Of a DNA stretch of 7,082 bases, positions 1 through 6,084 are shown piece by piece. The notes beneath the pieces were generated by a model. The model saw only the letters and a program-made list of their open reading frames with translations, was not told the origin of the DNA and did not search any database. This stretch comes from CAVPGH01 sp046726955 (GTDB taxonomy: Bacteria > Acidobacteriota > Vicinamibacteria > Fen-336): contig JBKPBQ010000389.1 of the NCBI GenBank assembly GCA_046726955.1, forward strand, positions 1 through 7,082. Direction: 5' to 3'. Within the stretch, counting starts at the first letter, position 1. Every line of letters starts with the position of its first letter. The translations under genes were made by a program, and so were the position numbers.

Positions 1-192
1 CTCCGGGAGTGCGTGGCGGAAGGTTCCAAATCACTGGACGCCCACGCGCGGGAGCGACTGCTCGAGCTCCTGGCCTTCTTCGAGATGATGACGCGCTGGT
101 TCGACCAGGTCCGCCGCATGCCGCGGACGACGCTCACGCGCTTCGTCCGGATGGGGGACAAGGTGGCAAAGCTCCTCGGGCCGGCCTCCTGA
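1..192 (+). CDS. C-terminal 63 residues of an unrecognised protein (5' end outside window)
   Basis: The frame is open from the window edge to a TGA at 190-192. I do not recognise the family. The fragment looks helical and charged, with an Arg/Glu/Leu-rich segment (ARERLLELLAFF) followed by a basic stretch (WFDQVRRMPRTTLTRFVRMG). It ends in KLLGPAS. Coding is supported by base composition: roughly nine in ten third positions are G or C, while second positions are AT-rich. The competing frame starting near base 9 lacks this pattern. The next start candidates follow within about 10 bases on the same strand, so this is probably the upstream member of a small operon leading into the YCII-like gene. 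No signal peptide or domain can be judged from the fragment. Confidence 0.6.
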   Translation, partial: LRECVAEGSKSLDAHARERLLELLAFFEMMTRWFDQVRRMPRTTLTRFVRMGDKVAKLLGPAS

Positions 193-201
193 GAGGAACG
201 A

Positions 202-276
202 ATGGTCCGAACCGCCGGACGGCTGCTCATGGGGATAGGCGTGATCCTCAGGTCCGTCCCCGGAGGAGGTGTCTGA
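202..276 (+). CDS. Possible 24-residue leader or small hydrophobic peptide, coupled to the YCII gene
   Basis: A short reading frame, ATG at 202-204 to TGA at 274-276, encodes a small peptide with a basic start (MVRTAGR) and a short hydrophobic core (LLMGIGVIL). A purine-rich GAGAGGA lies just upstream and overlaps the stop of the preceding gene. The stop overlaps the ATG of the YCII-like gene as TGATG, the classic geometry for translational coupling or reinitiation. No family is recognised. It could be a real micropeptide, a translational leader, or chance. The peptide is too short for codon statistics to decide, but the position and overlaps are suggestive. Confidence 0.28.
   Translation: MVRTAGRLLMGIGVILRSVPGGGV
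262..270 (+). promoter_or_regulatory. Strong Shine-Dalgarno for the YCII-like gene
   Basis: GGAGGAGGT ends five bases before the ATG at 276-278. This extended anti-16S match is what fixes the start of the YCII-like gene there, rather than at the far upstream ATG near base 9 in the same frame. Confidence 0.7.
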
Positions 277-683
277 TGGATCCCCTTCTCCTCGCAGCGA
301 CCCTGGCGACCCGCGCTCCGGTCAGGATGCGCGCGCGGTCCTCGCGCGGCACGCCGCAGGCGGAAAGCAGCGCTCATCTCCTCGTGGTCTTCCGCCGGGG
401 CCCGGCCTGGAGCCGAGGAGCGCCTTCCGCCCGGCACCCGGCGCTCGAGGGGCATGGCCGGTACGTGGACCGCCTCTTCGAGGACGGCACGCTCGTGATC
501 GCGGGGCCGCTCCTGAACGCTTCCGGCAGAGTGGCGCTCAAGGCGGTCACCGGTGCGGTCTTCGTGCTGTGTGCGGCCACGCCGCAAGAGGCCCGACGGC
601 TGGCAGAGGCGGATCCCGCAGTCCAAGCCGGCCTGCTGGAGGTGGCCGAGGTGCGCCGTTGGGGAATCTCGCTCCGCGAGTGA
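276..683 (+). CDS. YCII-related domain protein
   Basis: The product is 135 residues. Residues 33-130 match the YCII-related ferredoxin-like alpha/beta fold: a first strand (HLLVVFRRGPAW), a helix with a conserved-type histidine (HGRYVDRL, His60), a second strand with the family-typical EDGTLVIAGPLL, and then an EARRLAEADPAV segment (Asp113) before a final strand ending in VRRWG. In YCII-like proteins this His/Asp pair is thought to line a small-molecule pocket; several family members are dehalogenase- or isomerase-related, but most have no known reaction. The first 30 residues are an extra segment (MDPLLLAATLATRAPV) that could be a poor signal peptide or simply an extension. The ATG has a strong Shine-Dalgarno. 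Its TGA overlaps a GTG start (GTGA) of a possible next gene. The substrate cannot be inferred. Confidence 0.75.
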   Translation: MDPLLLAATLATRAPVRMRARSSRGTPQAESSAHLLVVFRRGPAWSRGAPSARHPALEGHGRYVDRLFEDGTLVIAGPLLNASGRVALKAVTGAVFVLCAATPQEARRLAEADPAVQAGLLEVAEVRRWGISLRE

Positions 684-928
684 AGGCCACGGGCGTCTTA
701 TTCGTCTACGCTGGTCTCCTCACCGTGGCGGTCGGAATCGCCACGATCCTGAAGCCGCTCCCCTCCCTCCGGATCCCCACGCGCCCGACGGGCGGCCTCG
801 TCCTGGTCCTGGATATCGCTGGTGCTTCAGCGAAAGGCCTCGACCAGCATCAGATCGGATTCTCCCTGGCTCTGGGTGGAGAGCATCCAGCGGCCGTCGG
901 GCGAAACGCTGACGGCAGGTCCACCTAG
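680..928 (+). CDS. Possible small membrane protein, C-terminus overlapping the kinase gene antisense
   Basis: A GTG at 680 overlaps the stop of the YCII-like gene by four bases (GTGA) and opens an 82-residue frame ending in TAG at 926-928. The N-terminus resembles small one-helix membrane proteins: KATGVLFVYAGLLTVAVG, then a Pro/Arg-rich cytoplasmic-looking stretch (KPLPSLRIPTRPTGG), then a second hydrophobic start (LVLVLDIAG). For the first 45 or so codons almost every third base is G or C, which supports coding. The pattern weakens from about 810 onward, just before the frame crosses the convergent kinase stop at 827, and the last 100 bases are antisense to kinase codons. The natural protein may therefore have been longer or different at its end. 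No Shine-Dalgarno is evident apart from coupling to the upstream gene. It could be spurious. Confidence 0.33.
   Translation: MKATGVLFVYAGLLTVAVGIATILKPLPSLRIPTRPTGGLVLVLDIAGASAKGLDQHQIGFSLALGGEHPAAVGRNADGRST
724..745. other. Hairpin between the convergent genes
   Basis: CGTGGCG (724-730) and CGCCACG (739-745) form a seven-pair stem. A G-T and a T-A pair extend it to nine, leaving a CGGA tetraloop. A second short stem, CGCCC/GGGCG, lies at 782-794. Both sit between the YCII-like stop (683) and the kinase stop (827), where a bidirectional transcription end would be expected. Neither is followed by a T-run on either strand, so they are not canonical intrinsic terminators. They also lie inside the possible 680-928 frame. 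Confidence 0.3.
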
Positions 929-3703
929 AAAAGGAGGATGACGGAGTCGCGCCACCTCGGTCGCGTTTCGCTGACCAAAGGCCAAGAACCTGACGACCCA
1001 TTGCATGCCCGAGGTGGAGGGCCTCTGGTCGACGAAGTAGATCCCCTCGGCCGTCAGGTCCCAGCTGCCGGGCGTCGAGCGGAAAGACTCTATGACGACC
1101 TCCTCGGTCCCGCCCTCGACCGGCATCCTCCAGATGGAGTTCTGCGGATCGGGCGTGCCCGACAACCTCCTGGTGAAGTAGACGTACTTCCCGTCGGTCG
1201 ACTCGATCGCCGTGAACCCGCCCCCGCGAGTGACCTGCCGGGCGCTGCCTGATTCCTCCCCGCTCGATGGGACCTTCCACACCTGCCACTGGCCGGTCCG
1301 GTTCGAACCAAAGTAGATCCAGCGACCGTCCCGCGACCAGGTCGGCGTGGCGTCGATTACGGGAGAGGTCGTCACCCGCCGCGGTGTGCCTCCCGAGGCG
1401 CTCATGACGTAGACGTCCACGTTGTCGGTATCGCCCGCGGAAAAGTCGAAGGCGATCGCCTTGCCATCCGGGGACCAGCGCGGGCTGCCCGCGTAGCCGT
1501 CCCTTCCGAAAGATGTCAGCTGAAGGAGGTGCCCAGCTTGTCCGTCGGCCACCCAGATCTCGAAGTTGCCGCTCCGGGTCGAGGCGAACGCCACTCGCTG
1601 GCCATCGGGGGAGAACTGGGGATTCGCATCGTCCTTGGTGGACGCGATGAGCCGGGTCTGCGCTTCTCCTGGCGATCCCCGACGCCGCAGATCGAGCCGC
1701 CAGATGTCCAGGTCCATCGTCTCCTGCGAATAGACGAGGCGATGTCCGTCCCCCGAGACGGCCACGTCCACGGCGCCCTCGCTCCCGGCCAGGGGACGGG
1801 CCTGCCCGCCGTCGGCAGGGACTCTCCACAGGGAGGCGGCGGCCCTTCCCGCCGACGACGGCTTTGGTGGACCTCCGTCGCCTGCGGCAGGCACCGCGGC
1901 GAAGAGGATCTCCCTTCCGCCGGGAATCCAGGCCAGTCGACCCCTCGGGAAGCGGGTCGGCGCGAGCTCCCTCGGCTCGCCCCCGGCCACGGGAGCGACG
2001 TGCACGAAAGGACCACGGCCGAGGAGCGTCCGGTTGAAGGCGACGGTCCGACCGTCGGGCGAGAGCGATGGGAGGATGTCGGAGTTGGTGGAAGACGACG
2101 TGAGCCGCCGCTTCACGCCGCTCGCGGCGTCCAGCAGGAAGATCCCAAGCCGATCTCCAGGCGAGGATCGATCCACGACGGCCAGGAAGCGGCCGTCGGG
2201 CGACCAGGTGAGCCCCTGATGAGCGAGGCCCTGCACCTCTCCGAGCCGCCGCTCGGGTCCTCCGGTGGGAGGGATGAGGCGCACTTCCGAGCCTCCGCCC
2301 GGCGCGTCGCGGATGAAGGCGATCCGGGTGCCGTCAGGCGACCACGCGGGGCTCCCGTCCCGCGCGGGATCGGTGGTCAGCCGGAGCGGCTGCTCCGCCC
2401 CGATCGCCTTGACGTAGATGTCGTAGTTGTCCTGGCTCTCGCCGTCCCACGTGAACGCCACCAGCGATCCGTCCGGAGAGAATGTGGGCTCCGCCTCGCG
2501 CCCCGCGTAGCTGGTGAACGGAACCGCTTCCAGCGGCAGCTCGCGACCCGCCGGGACTTCAGGACGAGAGGGGTGCCGGTAGACTGCGAAGGCCGCAAGC
2601 AGCGCGACGAGCGCAAGTCCGGTCGCCGCCCACCGCCGCCTCGGGCCGCCGACCGGGACGGGAAGCGCCGTCTCGGAGACGAGTGCCAGCTCCCTGACGA
2701 GGTCCGCTGTGGAGTCGTAGCGATCGACCGGGTCCTTTGCCAGACAGCGCTCCACGATCGCCGAAAGGCGGGCGGGAATCTCGGCGTTGAGCGTCCTCAG
2801 GGGCTCGGGATCGTCCTCGAGGATGGCCGCGAGCGTCTGTGGCGCGGTATCGCGCTCGAACGCCCGTTTCCCCGTCGCCATTTCGTAGAGGATCGCTCCG
2901 AAGGAGAACTGGTCCGAGCGGTAGTCGTGCGGGCGAGCCGCCGCCTGCTCGGGCGACATGTACTGGACGGTGCCCAGGACCATTCCTTCCCGAGTGATCC
3001 CGCTCGCGACGTCGGCGGCGGGAGTCGTCTGCCGGGCGAGCCCGAAGTCCAGGATCTTCACGAGGCCGTCGCTCGTGACCATCAGGTTCCCGGGCTTGAG
3101 GTCCCGGTGCACGATGCCCGACGCGTGCGCCTTGGCGAGGCCGCGGGCGATCTGCGTGGCGAGAGCGAGCAGCTCCTTCACGGAGAGGCGACCCGCCTCG
3201 AGCCGGTCCTCGAGGGTCTGGCCCTCGATCAGCTCCATCGCGATGAAGCGCGTGCCGTCGTGGTCGCCGACCTCGTAGATGGTGCCGATGTTCGGGTGGT
3301 TGAGGGCCGCCGCGGACCGGGCCTCTCGTTCGAAGCGGCGGAGCCGCGCGGCGTCGCCCGCGGCCGCCTCGAGGAGGACCTTGATCGCGACCTCGCGGCC
3401 GAGGCGCGTGTCGCGAGCCCGGTAGACTTCGCCCATCCCCCCGGAGCCGATCCGGTCGACGACCTCGTACGGGCCGAGGCGAGCCCCCGGCAGGAGCGCG
3501 AGCTTCCGGGTCACCGCCTCCGAAACCGGCCGCTCGAGAAGCCGCTCCGCCTCGGCTTCGTAGCCGAGCAGCGACTTCACCTCGCGAAGCAGATCCTCGT
3601 CCTCGCCACACGCCTGCTCCAGGAAAGCGTTGCGCTCGCCTGGCGGGCGACCGAGCGTCGCGTGGTACAGCTCCTCGACCTTCGCGAATCTCCGCGACGC
3701 CAT
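827..3703 (-). CDS. Receptor-type serine/threonine protein kinase with PD40 (TolB-like) beta-propeller
   Basis: This 958-residue protein phosphorylates Ser/Thr on unknown partners. Numbering is from the ATG at 3703. Residues 1-60 are a helical segment common at the start of these kinases (FAKVEELYHATL...LLREVKSLL). The kinase domain spans about 77-345. It has a glycine loop (GSGGMGEVYRA, from residue 86), VAIK with Lys108, an alpha-C Glu near 127, HRDLKPGN (catalytic Asp201, Asn206), DFG at 219-221, SPE at 250-252 and DQFSFG at 264. All catalytic residues are present, and it is an RD kinase. One membrane helix follows (about 358-375). The rest is a propeller with SPDG-type repeats at about 409, 455, 501, 548, 698, 744 and 934, plus degenerate copies near 593, 650, 790 and 835. 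This predicts a cytoplasmic kinase and a periplasmic sensor. A GTG at 3718 is an alternative start; the ATG was chosen because family members usually begin just before the VEELYHA segment. It probably shares a transcript with the two upstream genes. Confidence 0.95.
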   Translation of the reverse strand: MASRRFAKVEELYHATLGRPPGERNAFLEQACGEDEDLLREVKSLLGYEAEAERLLERPVSEAVTRKLALLPGARLGPYEVVDRIGSGGMGEVYRARDTRLGREVAIKVLLEAAAGDAARLRRFEREARSAAALNHPNIGTIYEVGDHDGTRFIAMELIEGQTLEDRLEAGRLSVKELLALATQIARGLAKAHASGIVHRDLKPGNLMVTSDGLVKILDFGLARQTTPAADVASGITREGMVLGTVQYMSPEQAAARPHDYRSDQFSFGAILYEMATGKRAFERDTAPQTLAAILEDDPEPLRTLNAEIPARLSAIVERCLAKDPVDRYDSTADLVRELALVSETALPVPVGGPRRRWAATGLALVALLAAFAVYRHPSRPEVPAGRELPLEAVPFTSYAGREAEPTFSPDGSLVAFTWDGESQDNYDIYVKAIGAEQPLRLTTDPARDGSPAWSPDGTRIAFIRDAPGGGSEVRLIPPTGGPERRLGEVQGLAHQGLTWSPDGRFLAVVDRSSPGDRLGIFLLDAASGVKRRLTSSSTNSDILPSLSPDGRTVAFNRTLLGRGPFVHVAPVAGGEPRELAPTRFPRGRLAWIPGGREILFAAVPAAGDGGPPKPSSAGRAAASLWRVPADGGQARPLAGSEGAVDVAVSGDGHRLVYSQETMDLDIWRLDLRRRGSPGEAQTRLIASTKDDANPQFSPDGQRVAFASTRSGNFEIWVADGQAGHLLQLTSFGRDGYAGSPRWSPDGKAIAFDFSAGDTDNVDVYVMSASGGTPRRVTTSPVIDATPTWSRDGRWIYFGSNRTGQWQVWKVPSSGEESGSARQVTRGGGFTAIESTDGKYVYFTRRLSGTPDPQNSIWRMPVEGGTEEVVIESFRSTPGSWDLTAEGIYFVDQRPSTSGMQWVVRFLAFGQRNATEVARLRHPPFLGGPAVSVSPDGRWMLSTQSQGESDLMLVEAFR

Positions 3704-3752
3704 CAGCTCGCGTCCCACGACGAAGGCGCCGTCATGGTCTCCGCCGCTGGCT

Positions 3753-4295
3753 TCAGCGCAGGACGAGAGCGATCACCGCCCCGTCCGTCTCGACGCGGTC
3801 GCCGGCGGCGTTCAGGCCCGAGCGGGGCACCTGCGGCCGGTCGACGAGCGCGCGGACCTCGACCGCACCCGCGAAGGTCAGATCGTCCGCAATCTTGTCC
3901 CGCTCGAGGTCGATCCGGGAATCGATGCGGTGGGTGAACGTCTTTTCCTGGGCGGAGAAGAAGATCCCCACGTCGTGGGTCGCTGCTCCCAGGAACACGG
4001 GCCGCCCCCCGAACTCCACGAGCTGCCCGAACTGGAGCCCGAGCACGGGACGATGGTCGTTGGCGCCCACCTTGCCGACGGCCCTCACCGTTCCCCGGAC
4101 CTTCCAGCCCGCGGGGACAACGGGAGCGCCGTCCACGCGGACGGGAGCGCCGAGCACGGCCTCCACCGCGTCGCCCACCCCGGCCGAATGGTGCGCAACC
4201 GGCTGCGTGAGGCGGATGGAAAGCTCCGTGCCCGCGGGGAGGGCGCGCTCGTCCTCGCCGGCGGCGGCGAGCGCGAGGAGGAGGAGGGTTAGCAT
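3753..4295 (-). CDS. Small exported beta-rich hypothetical protein
   Basis: The product is 180 residues. It begins with a short hydrophobic export signal (MLTLLLLALAAAG), unusual in lacking a basic residue before the core. The mature part opens with LPAGTELSIRLTQPV (from 19), then HSAGVGDAVEAVL (36-48), PVRVDGAPVVPAG (51-63) and VRGTV (66-70). This 'PAGT...GD...V.A.L...PAG..V.G.V' arrangement recurs in uncharacterised exported proteins of Acidobacteriota and suggests a beta-sandwich or barrel. The remainder (FGQLVEFGGRPVFLG, then a charged RIDSRIDLERDK and a strand-forming tail) is not recognised. The start at 4295 is set by AGGTGG four bases upstream. A longer frame reaching 4517 is not used because it would overlap the preceding gene and bury the signal peptide. 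The gene lies 86 bases after the hydrolase-like gene and about 50 bases before the kinase, so it probably belongs to the same transcript. Function unknown. Confidence 0.82.
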   Translation of the reverse strand: MLTLLLLALAAAGEDERALPAGTELSIRLTQPVAHHSAGVGDAVEAVLGAPVRVDGAPVVPAGWKVRGTVRAVGKVGANDHRPVLGLQFGQLVEFGGRPVFLGAATHDVGIFFSAQEKTFTHRIDSRIDLERDKIADDLTFAGAVEVRALVDRPQVPRSGLNAAGDRVETDGAVIALVLR

Positions 4296-4299
4296 CAGC

Positions 4300-4305
4300 C
4301 CACCT
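4300..4305 (-). promoter_or_regulatory. Shine-Dalgarno deciding the start of the exported beta-rich protein
   Basis: On the minus strand AGGTGG lies four bases before the ATG at 4295. This supports a start there and rejects the N-terminal extension that would reach into the upstream gene. Confidence 0.55.
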
Positions 4306-4330
4306 GGGGCGGCATTTTGCGGCAACCGAC

Positions 4331-4383
4331 GCGCCCGAACAAGGACCTGACCCCGCTCGAGACCACGTCCGGGCGCAGTCCTT
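4331..4383 (-). other. Interleaved inverted repeats in the 86-base intergenic gap
   Basis: Two perfect inverted repeats interlock between the hydrolase-like stop and the next start. AAGGAC (minus strand, 4383-4378, overlapping the TAA) pairs with GTCCTT (4346-4341). GCGCCCG (4376-4370) pairs with CGGGCGC (4337-4331). The order a-b-a'-b' means they either compete or form a pseudoknot with a 23-base central loop. In GC-rich DNA, repeats of this size can occur by chance. Confidence 0.25.
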
Positions 4384-5953
4384 ATCCGCTCGACAGGCCC
4401 CGGGTCGCCCGCAGCCGGAGCGAGCCGTCCTCTTCCAGCTTCTGCCGGCAGGCCCAGGTCACGGGATGGCGCACGCCCTTGACCTCCAGCTCGGCGTAGA
4501 GCTTCAGCCCCTTCCAATCGGCCCGCGGCGGCAGCGGTAGCAATGCCTGACGGATCCGGCCGGGGAGCGGATAGCCGGGATCGAGGCCGCCGGAGACGTC
4601 GACCTTGCCGTCATCGCTCCTGACCCCCACGTGGAGGACGCCCGGCACGCCCGCGATGCCGTCGTTCGCGAGGCCGATCACGAGCCCGCGCCGCCCCCCG
4701 CCGTCGTAGTGCCACACGAAGGACGGCCGCACGCGGTAGCCCACGCGGCGGGCGACCTTGTCGATCATCTCCGGATGCCGGCGGTAGTAGCCCATCACGT
4801 TCTCCGCGCGCTCCCGGTGCCAGTTCCAGAGCGACCAGTAGTTGGCCCCGACGTCCATGACGTGGGCGATCACGTTGTCGGTGAGGGTCACGTCCTCGTC
4901 GATCTTCAGTGATTCGGGGGAGCCGTCGGCCATGGAGACCTCCAGCACCGCCGCCACCCACGGCGGCCGATTGCTGATCGCCTCGATCTGCTCGTTCTCG
5001 ATGAAGATCGTGTCGGTGCGCAGCCAGTTGTGGCTGCGGATCGTGCGGTCCACGAGCTCCGAGTTGCCGACCCGGCTGAAGTCGGGCTGGGTGTTGGTCA
5101 CGAGAGGCGTCCGCTTCCAGTGCTCGAGCTGCGTCTCGAACATCGAGACGAACGTCCGCTCGGCGGTTGCGTAATCGGGGAAGGGGTTGTTGGTGAAGGG
5201 CCAGGTGTGGCCCTCGCCCCAGAAGCCGTACATGAACGTATCGACGTATTCGACGAGCGGGCTGCCGTCCAGCTCGGCGCTCAGGAGGCCGACGAGCTCG
5301 CGGAACGCGTCCTGGAAGAACGGGTGGTCGTAGCGGGGCTCCTGGTGGACCTTCTTGTATCGCGCGGCCCCGGGGTCGTTCCCCTTCCACTCGCCCTCGA
5401 GCTTGACCATCGGCACCTTGGCGAGCACGAAGTCGGGGAGCGCCGGCTCCGCCACGTCCGGGTCGCTCATCATGACGCGGAAGCCCACCCGTTTGCCGCG
5501 CTGCTTCGCCACCGCGAAGACCAGCTTCCAGTACTCGTCGGGATCGAGCCGCCCCGGCCGCTTCTGCAGCTCCCGCCAGGTCGGCCGCACGTACAGCTTC
5601 TGCCCCATGGGGACGTCGGCGAAGGCCTCGATGGCCCTGGCTGCGTCCATCCCGGCGAAGGTCGAGCCGCCGAAGTCGCCGGTGACGTAGGTCACGAGCC
5701 CCTTGCCGTAACTCGGAACGATCTCGTCCGAGGGCGTCGTCGCCATCACGACGTCGGAGCCCGGAAGCACCTCCTCCGGCGGGTACTGGGGAAAGGGTCC
5801 CTGGTTGAGGCGGTCGTGGACCGGTGGAGCGGTTCCCCAGTCGTGACGGTCCCAGTTGTGGGCAGGGACGAACGCCGCCGCCGGCGGCGCGCCGCGGACG
5901 CCCGCCGCGACGGCTCCGGCCCCCATCGCCTTCAAGAAGGTCCGTCGGCCCAT
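4382..5953 (-). CDS. Tat-exported glycoside-hydrolase-like TIM-barrel protein (resembles DUF4832-type)
   Basis: The product is 523 residues. It starts with a twin-arginine signal (MGRRTFLKAMGAG; RR at 3-4, hydrophobic core to about 19, Ala-rich cleavage region near 25-27), so it should fold in the cytoplasm and be exported. Residues about 85-410 look like a TIM barrel: YVRPTWRELQKRPGRLDPDEYW (121-142, a substrate-side loop seen in glycosidases), GKRVGFRVMM (153-162), VEYVDTFMYGFWGEGH (234-249) and NYWSLWNWHRERAENV (371-386). The GFWGEGH motif resembles the GxWGEWH motif of DUF4832 proteins. Glu247 is the best acid/base candidate, and Glu319 or Glu321 (IFIENE) could be the nucleophile. Residues about 411-523 form a beta-sandwich-like tail. 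The start at 5953 has a good Shine-Dalgarno; the longer frame to 6001 would add residues before the Tat motif. It is transcribed divergently from the TonB receptor. The substrate is unknown, and hydrolase activity is inferred rather than shown. Confidence 0.88.
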   Translation of the reverse strand: MGRRTFLKAMGAGAVAAGVRGAPPAAAFVPAHNWDRHDWGTAPPVHDRLNQGPFPQYPPEEVLPGSDVVMATTPSDEIVPSYGKGLVTYVTGDFGGSTFAGMDAARAIEAFADVPMGQKLYVRPTWRELQKRPGRLDPDEYWKLVFAVAKQRGKRVGFRVMMSDPDVAEPALPDFVLAKVPMVKLEGEWKGNDPGAARYKKVHQEPRYDHPFFQDAFRELVGLLSAELDGSPLVEYVDTFMYGFWGEGHTWPFTNNPFPDYATAERTFVSMFETQLEHWKRTPLVTNTQPDFSRVGNSELVDRTIRSHNWLRTDTIFIENEQIEAISNRPPWVAAVLEVSMADGSPESLKIDEDVTLTDNVIAHVMDVGANYWSLWNWHRERAENVMGYYRRHPEMIDKVARRVGYRVRPSFVWHYDGGGRRGLVIGLANDGIAGVPGVLHVGVRSDDGKVDVSGGLDPGYPLPGRIRQALLPLPPRADWKGLKLYAELEVKGVRHPVTWACRQKLEEDGSLRLRATRGLSSG

Positions 5954-5956
5954 GGG

Positions 5957-5963
5957 CTCCTCC
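5957..5963 (-). promoter_or_regulatory. Shine-Dalgarno for the Tat-exported hydrolase-like gene
   Basis: On the minus strand GGAGGAG lies three bases before the ATG at 5953, with the GGAGG core five bases away. This places the twin-arginine motif immediately at the N-terminus and decides against the upstream ATG at 6001. Confidence 0.65.
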
Positions 5964-5981
5964 GGTCGTGGGAACGCGCAT

Positions 5982-5990
5982 ACGATAGCA
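5982..5990 (-). promoter_or_regulatory. Candidate extended -10 for the minus-strand operon
   Basis: Read on the minus strand the sequence is TGCTATCGT, an extended -10 (TGnTATCGT). It would place the start of transcription near 5975, about 22 bases before the hydrolase-like ATG. No convincing -35 lies 16-18 bases upstream, so the promoter would be weak or activator-dependent. Confidence 0.3.
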
Positions 5991-6028
5991 TCCGAAAGCA
6001 AACAGTCCTTGACACAGGCATTCGAAAG
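5988..6028 (+). repeat. Direct repeat GCATYCGAAAG, two copies 30 bp apart
   Basis: GCATCCGAAAG (5988-5998) and GCATTCGAAAG (6018-6028) agree at 10 of 11 bases and start exactly 30 bp apart, close to three helical turns. The left copy abuts the leftward extended -10 candidate. The right copy lies in the spacer of the rightward promoter. The placement fits a regulator acting on both divergent genes. That role is an inference. Confidence 0.42.
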
Positions 6029-6038
6029 TGCCTATAAG
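6009..6038 (+). promoter_or_regulatory. Near-consensus sigma-70 promoter of the TonB receptor gene
   Basis: A perfect -35 TTGACA (6009-6014) is followed after 18 bases by TATAAG (6033-6038), five of six matches to the -10 consensus. Transcription should start near 6045, giving a leader of about 73 bases before the ATG at 6118. A site this close to consensus stands out in GC-rich DNA. Confidence 0.72.
6016..6033. promoter_or_regulatory. Inverted repeat between -35 and -10, possible operator
   Basis: AGGCA (6016-6020) and TGCCT (6029-6033) are perfect inverted arms around an eight-base centre that contains the palindrome TTCGAA (6021-6026). The whole element sits in the promoter spacer, where a bound repressor would block polymerase or a MerR-like activator could act. 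The arms are only five bases long. Confidence 0.3.
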
Positions 6039-6084
6039 CGGACGTAAGTTGCGTTCTGTTTCATTTCCTGCGTAGTCCTGCTGG

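Noticed and set aside
9..275. N-terminal extension of the YCII-like frame back to base 9
   Set aside because: In this stretch another frame (the partial gene ending at 192) carries the coding signature, and a strong Shine-Dalgarno marks the ATG at 276.
724..794. Hairpins as intrinsic terminators for the convergent genes
   Set aside because: The stems are good, but no T-run follows on either strand, and the region may be coding. They are kept only as hairpins.
409..958. Periodic SPDG pattern in the kinase considered as a DNA repeat array (numbers are residues)
   Set aside because: The periodicity is at protein level (PD40 propeller blades) with diverged codons. No tandem nucleotide repeat or CRISPR-like array is present.
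1529..3937. 802-codon open frame on the + strand opposite the kinase gene
   Set aside because: The opposite strand carries a kinase with every catalytic motif and a repeat series. The + frame gives an Arg/Gly/Asp-rich low-quality protein without domains. Long antisense frames are expected where third codon positions are nearly all G or C.
4296..4517. N-terminal extension of the exported beta-rich protein into the hydrolase-like gene
   Set aside because: It would place a signal peptide in the interior and overlap 136 bases of a real gene in another frame. A ribosome site precedes the ATG at 4295.
5030..6037. 335-codon + strand frame opposite the hydrolase-like gene
   Set aside because: It is an antisense shadow of a well-supported gene with a Tat signal, and it also crosses the leftward promoter region and ribosome site. 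The product is Val/Glu/Arg-biased and unrecognisable.
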